Source of the DNA: Lachnospiraceae bacterium
GTDB taxonomy: Bacteria; Bacillota; Clostridia; Lachnospirales; Lachnospiraceae
Assembly (NCBI GenBank): GCA_022800815.1
Contig: JAAWRC010000029.1
Span: 1-44,189, forward strand
Reading direction: 5' to 3'
Length of the DNA: 44,189 nucleotides
Part shown: one piece after another, positions 8,228 through 19,492 of the stretch
Numbering within the stretch: position 1 is the first letter of the stretch
Layout: each line of letters opens with the position of its first letter
Notes under the pieces: generated by a model
Seen by the model: only the letters and a program-made list of their open reading frames with translations
The model's database searches: none
Told to the model about the DNA's origin: nothing
Made by a program: the position numbers and the translations under genes

Positions 8228-8908
8228 CTATTTCCCCAGCTTCGCCTTGAGGGCCGCAAGCTCGTCCTCCACTGCGGAGGAAGGGGCGGAATCGTATTTG
8301 CTTTTCAGGGCGTCCAGGTCGGAATCCCCCTGCTTCCGGCCAAGCTCCGCCATGGCGTTGGCCTCGTCCAACATCTTGTTCGCCTTGTCCTCCATGCGGT
8401 CGAAAGCACTCAGATTGCTCCTTGCCCCGTCCACGCTGGCGCCGATCTTGTTTAGCTTTTCCTGGGTCTTCGCCACCTTGACCTTGGCCTTGATGGCATC
8501 CCGCCTCGTATTTAACTGGGCGATGTCGGAACAGAGCTTGTCGTGCATCTGCCGCATCTTGGCCGCATTCTCCGCCGCCAGGTCATAAGACTGCTTAAGC
8601 GCCTCCTGTTTGGAGGCAAGAGCTCCCTTCTGGGCCAGGAACTGTCTTGCGTCCTCGTCGTTTCCCGCCAGAATGGCCTTCTCCGCATACTGCTGCATCT
8701 TGTCAATCTCGGCATCGCACTCGTCCAGCTCCCGCTTCGCCCTCGTCTCGTCGGCCATGACGGAAGCCGTCTCCGCCTTCACCTTCCCCAGATCGCTCTC
8801 CAGATTCCTCATGTACTGGTCGATCATCTTCTCCGGATCCTCTGCCTTGTCTAAAAGCGCATTGATGTTGGACGACATGATGTCCTTAAATCTCTGGATA
8901 ATTCCCAT
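8228..8908 (-). CDS. pspA: PspA/IM30-family membrane-stress protein
   Basis: A 226-aa coiled-coil protein of the PspA/Vipp1 family, relatives of ESCRT-III, which polymerise on damaged or stressed membranes. The start has the amphipathic helix typical of the family (MGIIQRFKDIMSSN), followed by the conserved DPEKMIDQYMR block and long charged helices without breaks to about residue 185. The C-terminus ends in a short helix (VEDELAALKAKLG), also seen in many clostridial members. AGGAGG lies 7 bases before the start. The gene is first in an operon with the SPFH/zinc-ribbon gene and has a perfect consensus promoter. No PspF-type activator or PspC gene is visible nearby, so control differs from E. 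coli. Confidence 0.9.
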   Translation of the reverse strand: MGIIQRFKDIMSSNINALLDKAEDPEKMIDQYMRNLESDLGKVKAETASVMADETRAKRELDECDAEIDKMQQYAEKAILAGNDEDARQFLAQKGALASKQEALKQSYDLAAENAAKMRQMHDKLCSDIAQLNTRRDAIKAKVKVAKTQEKLNKIGASVDGARSNLSAFDRMEDKANKMLDEANAMAELGRKQGDSDLDALKSKYDSAPSSAVEDELAALKAKLGK

Positions 8909-8943
8909 CGTGAATCCTCCTCCTTAACAGGGTTGTTTTTTTC

Positions 8944-8972
8944 ATTATAAGTCATTTGTGCGCCGATGTCAA
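8944..8972 (-). promoter_or_regulatory. Perfect consensus sigma-A promoter of pspA
   Basis: On the minus strand TTGACA (8967-8972), 17-bp spacer, TATAAT (8944-8949). It is identical to the consensus, which suggests high constitutive expression or a strong repressor. I see no clear operator beside it. Confidence 0.85.
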
Positions 8973-8993
8973 AACGGTTCTGTTCCCGTCTCT

Positions 8994-9929
8994 TCAAACC
9001 AGGACCCGAACCTTCTGTTCCACGCAGCGCACGGAAATGTCCGTCTGCCTGCCACAGATCTCCCCGTCCACGTGGACGAGAAGGGGCTTTTCCGTGTGGA
9101 GGGACGCTTCCCGGCAGGAAAAGGTGCGCACGCCCTTCAAATGCGTGTGCTTCCCGACCAGAGACGCCGCCAAAATTGCCGTCAGGCGCAGCCTGGACAC
9201 GCCGGACACCACACAGAGATCCAGGTATCCGTCGGCCGGGTCGGCCTTCGGAGCAAACCGAAATCCGCCTCCCTCGTATTTTTGAATGTGGGAGGAGATA
9301 AAACGAATCTTTTTCAGGTTGATCTTCTTCACTCCGTCCAGAACCAGGCATCCGTCGACGCTTTTGCAGAGAACGATCCGCTTGACACCGATGACCAGAT
9401 AGACCAGCTTCCCCATATGGAGCCGGTTAAAAAATTTTTTCAGCCTGGTGATAAAAAGATTCTGGCACACCTCCGCATCGTATCCAGCCCCACTGCTCAC
9501 CAGAAACCGCCGGTGGGCCGGCCGCCCATCCGTATAGGAGAGAATCCCGTAATCGATGGAACGGACCTTCTTTGACCGGAGCAGCCAATGCAGCGCCTTT
9601 CCGGAATTTTTGGGAAGCTTCATGCCCCTGGAAAAGTCATTGCCGGAACCGGAGGGGATGTATCCGAGGGTCACCGGCACCGACATGGAGAGGCCGTTCA
9701 GCACCTCGTTGAGGGTGCCGTCGCCGCCAAGGGCCACGATGGTCTTGGGCTCCTCGTCCGGGTGTCTGGGCGAGGTGAGAGTCGCCGCCAGCTCCGTGGC
9801 ATGCCCCGGACGCTCCGTCAGATAAAACTCATAGGGGACCCGCTCCTGGTCGAGCCGTCTCCTGATCTGCTGCCAGATTCCAAGCCCCTTCCCCGAGCGG
9901 GAATGAGGATTTATGATAAAGTAATACAT
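8994..9929 (-). CDS. Diacylglycerol/lipid kinase family protein (DagK/YegS/BmrU type)
   Basis: Phosphorylates diacylglycerol or a related lipid, feeding phospholipid recycling at the inner face of the membrane. The 311-aa protein begins with the typical MYYFIINPHS(R)SGKG block, followed by the nucleotide-binding GGDGTLNEV motif and SGSGNDFSRG, all hallmarks of the family. The C-terminal half is the usual beta-sandwich with conserved GGGFRFAPKA and HVDGE. I chose the start at 9929 because AGGAGG lies 7 bases upstream; the longer reading from 9989 has no ribosome binding site. Substrate choice between DagK and other lipid kinases cannot be read from sequence. It is transcribed towards the pspA promoter and is probably monocistronic. 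Confidence 0.9.
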   Translation of the reverse strand: MYYFIINPHSRSGKGLGIWQQIRRRLDQERVPYEFYLTERPGHATELAATLTSPRHPDEEPKTIVALGGDGTLNEVLNGLSMSVPVTLGYIPSGSGNDFSRGMKLPKNSGKALHWLLRSKKVRSIDYGILSYTDGRPAHRRFLVSSGAGYDAEVCQNLFITRLKKFFNRLHMGKLVYLVIGVKRIVLCKSVDGCLVLDGVKKINLKKIRFISSHIQKYEGGGFRFAPKADPADGYLDLCVVSGVSRLRLTAILAASLVGKHTHLKGVRTFSCREASLHTEKPLLVHVDGEICGRQTDISVRCVEQKVRVLV

Positions 9930-9959
9930 GTCGCTTCCTCCTGCCGGTATGATACCGTC

Positions 9960-9989
9960 ATTGTACCACAGAACCCCCCGCAGATACAA
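9960..9989 (-). promoter_or_regulatory. Probable promoter of the lipid kinase gene
   Basis: On the minus strand TTGTAT (9984-9989), 18-bp spacer, TACAAT (9960-9965). The start codon follows at 9929. It lies back to back with the tRNA promoter. Confidence 0.5.
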
Positions 9990-10025
9990 AGAAAAATTTT
10001 CTAAACAAAAATCGTGGGAAAAGTA

Positions 10026-10054
10026 TTGACAATTGACACAATACGGGGTATACT
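10026..10054 (+). promoter_or_regulatory. Promoter of the tRNA-Val/tRNA-Met operon
   Basis: TTGACA (10026-10031), 17-bp spacer, TATACT (10049-10054). A second TTGACA overlaps the spacer but is too close to the -10 box to work with it. The tRNA genes begin 46 bases further on. Confidence 0.8.
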
Positions 10055-10100
10055 ACCTAGGCAGTCAGAAAAACTGGATGATATCTAGAATAACAGTTCA

Positions 10101-10173
10101 GGGGTCTTAGCTCAGCTGGGAGAGCATCTGCCTTACAAGCAGAGGGTCACAGGTTCGAGCCCTGTAGGCCCCA
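10101..10173 (+). tRNA. tRNA-Val (anticodon TAC)
   Basis: A complete cloverleaf can be drawn: acceptor arms GGGGTCT and AGGCCCC, D arm GCTC..GAGC, anticodon loop TTACAAG holding TAC, and T arm with GTTCGAG. The discriminator base is A and CCA is not encoded. Confidence 0.95.
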
Positions 10174-10177
10174 TTAT

Positions 10178-10251
10178 GGCGGAATAGCTCAGTTGGCTAG
10201 AGCACACGGTTCATACCCGTGGTGTCGAGAGTTCAAATCTCCCTTCCGCTA
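10178..10251 (+). tRNA. tRNA-Met (anticodon CAT)
   Basis: Acceptor arms GGCGGAA and TTCCGCT, anticodon stem CACGG/CCGTG with loop TTCATAC holding CAT, T arm with GTTCAAAT. The first acceptor pair is G-T, and no run of three G-C pairs stands below the anticodon loop, so it is an elongator Met; an Ile tRNA with modified CAT cannot be excluded. CCA is not encoded. Confidence 0.9.
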
Positions 10252-10258
10252 CGCAGCA

Positions 10259-10290
10259 AAGTCCGAATCCGACGTGGGTTCGGACTTTTT
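10259..10290 (+). terminator. Terminator of the tRNA operon
   Basis: AAGTCCGAA pairs perfectly with TTCGGACTT and is followed by further T residues. It begins 8 bases after tRNA-Met. Confidence 0.85.
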
Positions 10291-10381
10291 CATATTGCGC
10301 TTTATATGTTTCATTCATACATTACGTTTTCTCCAACATTTACACCCTTTATCTCATTACCATTTTCAGGAGGGAAGCATT

Positions 10382-11278
10382 ATGGGGAACAAAGCAATCG
10401 TAACAGGGGGAAGCAGGGGAATCGGCAGGGGCATTGCCCTCGCCCTGGCGTCAGAAGGCTATGACCTGGCAATCACTTATGCCCGCAAGCGGGAGGCGGC
10501 GGAGTCGGTGGCGGAGGAGATTCGCAGCCGGTATGGCAGGGAATGCCACTGCCATCAGGCTTCCCTGGAGATTCCCGGCGTCGCCCACGACATGTTCGTA
10601 AAGGCGGTCGCCGACCTTGGGGGACTAGACCTTTTAGTCAACAATGCGGGCCTCACCATCTGCGAGAGCATTCAGAATATCACCGAGGAAAAGCTGGACC
10701 ATCTGCTGAATCTGGATTTCAGGACCTTCGTCATCCTCATGCGGGACGCTACCCGCTATATGATCGACCACAAGATCAAGGGGAACATTGTCAACATCAC
10801 CTCCTCCAGGGGAGAGCGGGCCTATCCGGAATGCGGCATTTACTGCGGCCTGAAAGCCGGGCTGATTCACGCCATCAAGGCCTTTGCGCTGGACGTCTCC
10901 GCCTACGGAATCCGCATCAACAACGTGGCTCCCGGTGCGACCCGCATCCGCACCAAGGCCGAGATTGCCGCCATGACGACGGGAGAGGCCAGCGACTATT
11001 TCTGGCGTGAGGAGTACGAGGATAAGACAAAGGAGATCACCTCCGATTTCTGGGACGATCTGGGGGAGCTGATCCCCCTGGGCCGGGCCGGGACCCCGGA
11101 GGACGTCGCAAACGCAGTCCTCTTCCTGGCCTCGGAAAAGGCTTCCTATATCACGGGCGTCACCCTCCGGGTGGACGGCGGGCTGATTCTCCCCGGCATG
11201 CCGGAGGGCTTCGCCGGACAGGGCGTGACCTCCTCCGAAGGCTGGGGACGGCCGACAATGGAGGGCGACGGGGAATGA
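10382..11278 (+). CDS. Short-chain dehydrogenase/reductase (SDR), sugar-type
   Basis: An NAD(P)-dependent oxidoreductase of the classical SDR family, 298 aa. It shows the cofactor motif TGGSRGIG (8-15), NNAG (87-90), the catalytic Ser141/142 and the YxxxK pair Tyr154/Lys158. The C-terminal segment has the usual ITGVTLRVDGG block. The start at 10382 has AGGAGG 8 bases upstream; the reading frame stays open back into tRNA-Met, so the longer form is not real. A 3-bp shift ATGA joins it to the next gene, a lactonase, so the pair is likely translationally coupled. The context suggests oxidation of an aldose to a lactone, which the lactonase opens; the substrate is unknown. A weak promoter (TTGCGC-N17-TACATT) may lie about 75 bases upstream. 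Confidence 0.85.
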   Translation: MGNKAIVTGGSRGIGRGIALALASEGYDLAITYARKREAAESVAEEIRSRYGRECHCHQASLEIPGVAHDMFVKAVADLGGLDLLVNNAGLTICESIQNITEEKLDHLLNLDFRTFVILMRDATRYMIDHKIKGNIVNITSSRGERAYPECGIYCGLKAGLIHAIKAFALDVSAYGIRINNVAPGATRIRTKAEIAAMTTGEASDYFWREEYEDKTKEITSDFWDDLGELIPLGRAGTPEDVANAVLFLASEKASYITGVTLRVDGGLILPGMPEGFAGQGVTSSEGWGRPTMEGDGE

Positions 11279-12282
11279 CATTTACCTTCTACACGGGCTC
11301 CTACGCCCTCGAAAACGAACCCGGCATCTGCCTGTTCCGGCTGGACGCAGAAAAACAGTCCCTCGATCGGCTGGAGGGCTTTTCCGGAATCCACCATCCC
11401 TCCTACCTCTGCCTCGACAGGGGCCACAGCATGCTCTACGCCGTCCAGGAACAGGTTCCGGAGGGAATGGTCCACGGGCTTTCCGTCACCGAGGCGGGGC
11501 TGGAGCTCCATTCGTCCCTCCCATCCGGCGGAGCCGACCCCTGCCACCTCTCCATGAGCGGCGGCGGGCTATGCGTGGCAAACTATACCAGCGGCTCCCT
11601 GGCCGTCTGCGAGCTGGGGGAGGATGGCGGCTTAAAGAGGAGAAGCAGCTTCTCCCTGCATGAGGGAAAAGGGACAAATCCCCTCCGGCAGGAATGCGCC
11701 CACGTCCATTTTTCGAAGGAGCACGAGGGGCTTCTCTACGTCACGGACCTGGGGCTGGACCGGGTATTCGTATACCGGGAAACGGACGGTTCCCTCCAGG
11801 ACACCGGGGTTCGCCTTGCGCTCCCGGCCGGTTACGGTCCCAGACACCTGGAATTTGACCCGGGAAGGCCGGAGATGGTCTACGTGCTCTGTGAGCTGGC
11901 CGGAAAGGTCGTCGTATTTAAAAAAGAAGAAAAAAATTACGTCCTCGTACAGGAGGCGGACATACTCCCCTCCGGTTTTAAAGGCGACAATATTTCCGCC
12001 GCCGTAAAACGGTCAGGAAACCTGCTTTTCGCCAGCAACAGGGGCCACGACAGCATCGCCGTCTTCCGCATCCAGGCGGACGGAACCCTGACACCCACCG
12101 GAATCTTTCCCTCCGGCGGAAGAACTCCCAGGGATTTCGAGATCTTTGGCGATTTCCTGGTGGCCGCCAACCAGGATTCCGATTCTCTGACCGTGTCAAA
12201 GCTGGACCGAAGACGGGGAAGCCTCTCCCTCACGGACCTCGGGGCAGGGCTTGTGAGGCCCTGCTGCATCTGCCGCTCTTGA
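11275..12282 (+). CDS. Lactonase, 6-phosphogluconolactonase (YbhE/Pgl) family beta-propeller
   Basis: Hydrolyses a sugar lactone to its acid; a seven-bladed beta-propeller of 335 aa, the usual size. Family features are the early FYTGSYA strand, HPSYLCLD, DPCHLSMSGGGLCVANY (blade 2-3), CAHVHF, YVTDLGLDRVFVY, and the FASNRGHDSIAVF repeat, followed by GRTPRDFEI. These blocks are the conserved propeller blades and include His and Arg residues of the active site. It overlaps the stop of the SDR gene by 4 bases. Together they form an oxidation-plus-lactone-opening pair, followed by a broken Ldh-family dehydrogenase. The members of this family act on 6-phosphogluconolactone or on free sugar lactones, and the sequence does not decide between them. 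Confidence 0.85.
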   Translation: MTFTFYTGSYALENEPGICLFRLDAEKQSLDRLEGFSGIHHPSYLCLDRGHSMLYAVQEQVPEGMVHGLSVTEAGLELHSSLPSGGADPCHLSMSGGGLCVANYTSGSLAVCELGEDGGLKRRSSFSLHEGKGTNPLRQECAHVHFSKEHEGLLYVTDLGLDRVFVYRETDGSLQDTGVRLALPAGYGPRHLEFDPGRPEMVYVLCELAGKVVVFKKEEKNYVLVQEADILPSGFKGDNISAAVKRSGNLLFASNRGHDSIAVFRIQADGTLTPTGIFPSGGRTPRDFEIFGDFLVAANQDSDSLTVSKLDRRRGSLSLTDLGAGLVRPCCICRS

Positions 12283-12366
12283 GCGGCGAAATTCCTGCCA
12301 GAGACAGGCAGGGCAATCGTTCGCCGGGCGTGCCCCGCACGCCGGCATTCAGGAGGAAGTCAAGAA

Positions 12367-13276
12367 ATGGGATATACTTATCTGCCTGTAAAGCAGGTCA
12401 GAACGTACTGTGAACAGATTTTTATCAGCCACGGATTTTCCGAGAAGGAGAGCCGGGGGATCGTCGACGTGGTCCTCACCGCAGACCTGTACGGGATAGA
12501 GTCCCACGGCGTCCAGCGCATGATCCGCTACCACAATTCCCTGGTGCGGGGGCTGGTCCACACGGACGCAAAGCCCTGGGTGCTCTTTGAGACAAAGCTT
12601 TCCGCCGTGCTGGACGGCAACCGCACCATGGGCCAGGTGACCGCCAGGGCCGCCATGGAGCTGGCCATCGCCAAATGCAGGGAGCACGGTTTTGGCGCCG
12701 TAACCGTCCGAAACTGCAACCATTACGGCATTGCCGGCTAGAAAGCTTGAGATCTACGACAAGCGGGGCGACGCCTTGAAAGACGGCTGGGCCGCAGACG
12801 AATACGGAAACAGCTGTACCGACGCCGGACGGGTCCTGGACAATATCAACGCCAAGCGCCCCGGCGGCATTTTCCCCGTCGGCGGCGGCTCCGTGGACAC
12901 AGGCTCCCACAAGGGCTACGGCCTGGGGATCATTGCGGAGCTGTTCACAGGCATCTTCGCCGGGGGCCACACCTACCCCCACGTGGAGAACGGCGGCATG
13001 GGCGACACCTCCTTCGGCTTCATGGCCCTGGATTACGGCCTGTTCGGCGATAAAAAAGAAATCCGGGAACGGATGTCCACGCTCCTTGAGGAGCTTCGGG
13101 AGAGCGAGCCGGCAGACGGACAGTCCAGAATCTACACCCACGGAGAAAAAGAAATGGAGTCCATGGCCGAAAAGCAAAAAAACGGCATCCCGGTCAATGA
13201 GAAGACGCTGGAACAACTGAAACGGATCGGCGAATACGCCGGCGTTTCCTTTGCGGCGTACCTGGGCGAAAGATAA
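12367..13276 (+). pseudogene. Broken Ldh-family (type 2 malate/L-lactate) dehydrogenase
   Basis: The remains of an NAD(P)-dependent oxidoreductase of the YiaK/AllD/Ldh2 family. The first 124 codons (12367-12741) are intact, have a GGAGG ribosome binding site and contain IESHG and NHYGIAG, then hit a TAG. The second part continues in another frame from about 12743 (RKLEIYDKRG...) to the normal C-terminus at 13276. Compared with the intact paralog at 33859, about 62-63 codons are missing between HYGIAG and the KxE strand, including the conserved GTNP segment that helps bind cofactor. The loss is not a multiple of three, so a deletion rather than a sequencing slip is likely. The remaining sequence is well conserved, so the event looks recent. 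It is the third gene of the SDR-lactonase operon. Confidence 0.85.
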
Positions 13277-13298
13277 ATCCCCCGTTCACCGCAAGCAC

Positions 13299-13369
13299 AA
13301 AAAAGCTCCCTTCCTCTCCGTCCGAAACCGCACAGAAGCGTGTTCCGGACAAAAGGAACGGAGCTTTTT
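13299..13369. terminator. Bidirectional terminator between the Ldh pseudogene and gpmI
   Basis: AAAAAAGCTCC pairs with GGAGCTTTTT, and the inner CGTCCG region pairs with CCGGAC. Both strands show a T run after the stem. It serves the converging pseudogene and gpmI transcripts. Confidence 0.7.
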
Positions 13370-13377
13370 CACATCTC

Positions 13378-14919
13378 TTATTTGTGAACGAGCAGCGACT
13401 TCCCGCTCATCTCCTTCGGCTGTTCCATCCCCATCATCTCGATCAGCGTCGGAGCGATGTCCGCCAGGCAGCCACCCTCCCTCAGGGTATAATCCCTGTC
13501 ATAGTTGATCAGAATGAAGGGCACCGGGTTGGTGGTGTGGGCCGTGAAGCTTCCGCCGTGCACGTAATCGACGAGCTGTTCCGCATTTCCATGGTCCGCA
13601 CAGAGGAACATCTGGCCTCCCACTTCCTTCACCGCCTCCACGGCTCTTCCCACGCAGGAATCCACCGCTTCCACCGCCTGGATGGCCGCCGTCTCCACGC
13701 CGGTGTGTCCCACCATGTCGGGGTTGGCGAAATTGATGATGATCACGTCGTAGCTGCCGGACTTAATGGCCTCCACCAGCTTGTCGCATACCTCGTAGGC
13801 GCTCATCTCCGGTTTTAAGTCATAGGTTGCCACCTTGGGGGACTTGACCAGAATCCGGTCCTCGCCCGCATTGGGCTCCTCCACGCCGCCGTTGAAGAAG
13901 AAGGTCACGTGGGCATATTTTTCCGTCTCGGCGATCCTGGCCTGGGTCATGCCGTGGGCCGCCAGGAACTCCCCGAAGGTGTTGGTGATCTCCACCTTGT
14001 GGAAGGCCACCAGCTTGTTGGGAATGGTCACGTCGTACTCCGTGAAGCACACGTAAGTGGTCTTCACCCGCTCTCCCCGGTCAAAGCCGTCGAACTCGTC
14101 GGCGCAGAACACCCGGGTCAGCTCCCTGGCCCGGTCGGGGCGGAAGTTGTAGAAGATAATGGAGTCACCATCTTTTATGGTCGCCACGGGCGCACCGTTT
14201 TCCACCACCACCGTGGGCACCACGAACTCGTCGTTCACGCCCTCGTCGTAGGACGCCTGGATGAGCTCCACCGGGTCGGTTCCGGTCTTTCCCTCTCCCC
14301 TGGTGAGCGCCCGGTAGGCAAGCTCCACCCGATCCCAGCGATTATCCCGGTCCATGGCATAATAGCGCCCGCTCACGGAAGCCACCTTCCCCACGCCGAT
14401 CTCCTTCATCTTCTCCACCAGCTCGGCCACGTAATCCTTCCCGGATGTGGGAGGGGTGTCACGGCCGTCTAAAAAGCAATGGACGTAAACCTTGGAAAGG
14501 CCCTCCCGCTTTGCCAGCTCCAAAAGGCCGTAGATATGGGTATTGTGGCTGTGGACGCCGCCGTCAGACACCAGCCCGTAAAGGTGGAGGGCGGAATCAT
14601 TCTTCTTGCAGTTTGCCACGGCCTCCTTAAATGCCGCATTCTGAAAGAACTCCCCGTCCTGGATCTCCTTGGTGATCCGAGTCAGCTCCTGGTAGACGAT
14701 GCGCCCCGCTCCCATGTTGAGATGGCCCACCTCGGAGTTTCCCATCTGTCCCTCCGGAAGCCCCACGGCCATGCCGCTGGCATTCCCCTTCACGAAGGGG
14801 CACTCCGCCATCAGCTTATCCATGACCGGGGTCTTCGCCTCGTAAACGGCATTTCCGTCATGTCTCTCATTGAGGCCGTAGCCATCGAGGATCATCAGCA
14901 CTGTAGGTTTTTTACTCAT
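13378..14919 (-). CDS. gpmI: 2,3-bisphosphoglycerate-independent phosphoglycerate mutase
   Basis: Interconverts 3- and 2-phosphoglycerate in glycolysis; a cytoplasmic Mn-dependent alkaline-phosphatase-type enzyme. The 513-aa protein shows the metal ligand Asp12 in ILDGYG, the catalytic Ser62 in MGNSEVGHLN, then the DGRDTPP block, the NFRPDRAREL block, NPDMVGHTG and the C-terminal ADHGNAE metal site. Length is normal for the family. The start at 14919 has AAGGAG 7-8 bases upstream; the open frame continues upstream but contains no start with a ribosome binding site. It has its own promoter and ends just before a bidirectional terminator, so it stands alone, unlike genomes where gpmI is joined to gapA-pgk-tpiA. 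Confidence 0.97.
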   Translation of the reverse strand: MSKKPTVLMILDGYGLNERHDGNAVYEAKTPVMDKLMAECPFVKGNASGMAVGLPEGQMGNSEVGHLNMGAGRIVYQELTRITKEIQDGEFFQNAAFKEAVANCKKNDSALHLYGLVSDGGVHSHNTHIYGLLELAKREGLSKVYVHCFLDGRDTPPTSGKDYVAELVEKMKEIGVGKVASVSGRYYAMDRDNRWDRVELAYRALTRGEGKTGTDPVELIQASYDEGVNDEFVVPTVVVENGAPVATIKDGDSIIFYNFRPDRARELTRVFCADEFDGFDRGERVKTTYVCFTEYDVTIPNKLVAFHKVEITNTFGEFLAAHGMTQARIAETEKYAHVTFFFNGGVEEPNAGEDRILVKSPKVATYDLKPEMSAYEVCDKLVEAIKSGSYDVIIINFANPDMVGHTGVETAAIQAVEAVDSCVGRAVEAVKEVGGQMFLCADHGNAEQLVDYVHGGSFTAHTTNPVPFILINYDRDYTLREGGCLADIAPTLIEMMGMEQPKEMSGKSLLVHK

Positions 14920-14976
14920 TGTCGTTCTCCTTTTTGCATCTATTGACAGACAAACGCTATTCTCTTCCAACTTTGA

Positions 14977-15005
14977 ATTGTACTCCATTTTCACCCGTCA
15001 CGCAA
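14977..15005 (-). promoter_or_regulatory. Promoter of gpmI
   Basis: On the minus strand TTGCGT (15000-15005), 17-bp spacer, TACAAT (14977-14982). The gpmI start is about 50 bases downstream. Confidence 0.6.
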
Positions 15006-15022
15006 GACCCCCGCTTAAATTC

Positions 15023-15607
15023 TCACAATTCCTCCATCTGCGCATTCACCTGCGCCTCGCAGGAGCGCATGGCGAGAATCGTCTTTTCCATCAGCTCCTC
15101 CAGCGTCCATCCCAGCATTTCGGCGCCGTCCCGAATCACGTCCCTGGAACACCCCGCAGCAAAGCGCTTGTCCTTGAATTTCTTTTTCAGGCTGGACACC
15201 TCCATGTCTGTCACGCTCTTCGAAGGACGCATTCTGGCCGCCGCCCCGATAAGCCCCGTCAGCTCGTCTGCGGCAAAGAGCACCTTCTCCATCTCGTGCT
15301 CCGGCCTCACGTCACTCACCAAGCCGTAGCCGTGGCTGCAGACCGCATGAATCAGCTCCTCCTCCGCTCCCCCCTCTTTAAGGAGCTCCGGTGCCTTTTT
15401 GCAGTGTTCCTCCGGATACCGCTCAAAATCAATGTCATGGAGCAATCCGGCGATTCCCCAGAAGTCTTCCTCCTCCCCGTATCCCAGCTCCTTTGCATAA
15501 TAACGCATGACTCCCTCCACGGTCAGGCCATGAAGAATGTGAAACTCCTCCTCGTTGTATCGCTTCAACAGTGTCAGGGCCTCCTCCCTCGTGAGCGCCG
15601 TTTTCAT
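15023..15607 (-). CDS. HD-domain phosphohydrolase, substrate unknown
   Basis: A 194-aa metal-dependent phosphohydrolase of the HD superfamily. The metal-binding residues are visible as His26 (HILHG), His57-Asp58 (LLHDID), a later His (CSHGYG) and an Asp in FAADE. The N-terminal ~115 residues hold the HD fold; the rest is helical and ends with a Met/Glu-rich tail. Clostridia have a widespread unnamed family of this size and pattern, whose natural substrate (a nucleotide or a cyclic nucleotide) is not known to me. AGGAGG lies about 9 bases before the start. It follows rpoC on the same strand but behind a strong terminator, so its expression is probably mostly independent; I see no clear promoter in the ~70-base gap. 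Confidence 0.8.
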   Translation of the reverse strand: MKTALTREEALTLLKRYNEEEFHILHGLTVEGVMRYYAKELGYGEEEDFWGIAGLLHDIDFERYPEEHCKKAPELLKEGGAEEELIHAVCSHGYGLVSDVRPEHEMEKVLFAADELTGLIGAAARMRPSKSVTDMEVSSLKKKFKDKRFAAGCSRDVIRDGAEMLGWTLEELMEKTILAMRSCEAQVNAQMEEL

Positions 15608-15633
15608 CTTTCCAGTCCTCCTTTTGTCTGATC

Positions 15634-15665
15634 AAAGCCCACGGGGCTTTTCCCCGTGGGCTTTT
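15634..15665. terminator. Terminator after rpoC
   Basis: AAAGCCCACGGGG pairs with CCCCGTGGGCTTT around a 5-base loop. The stem is perfect and flanked by A/T runs on both sides, so it can work on both strands; rpoC is the gene that needs it. Confidence 0.85.
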
Positions 15666-15675
15666 CTCCGTTCTT

Positions 15676-19437
<3,762 letters not shown>

Positions 19438-19492
19438 GAGTGATTCTCCCTTCTATCAATGTCCATGTCCCGATGCCCGCACCGGGAACGCC

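Noticed and set aside
10193-10381. Longer N-terminus for the SDR
   Set aside because: It would translate part of tRNA-Met and the terminator; the ATG at 10382 has an ideal ribosome binding site and matches the family start.
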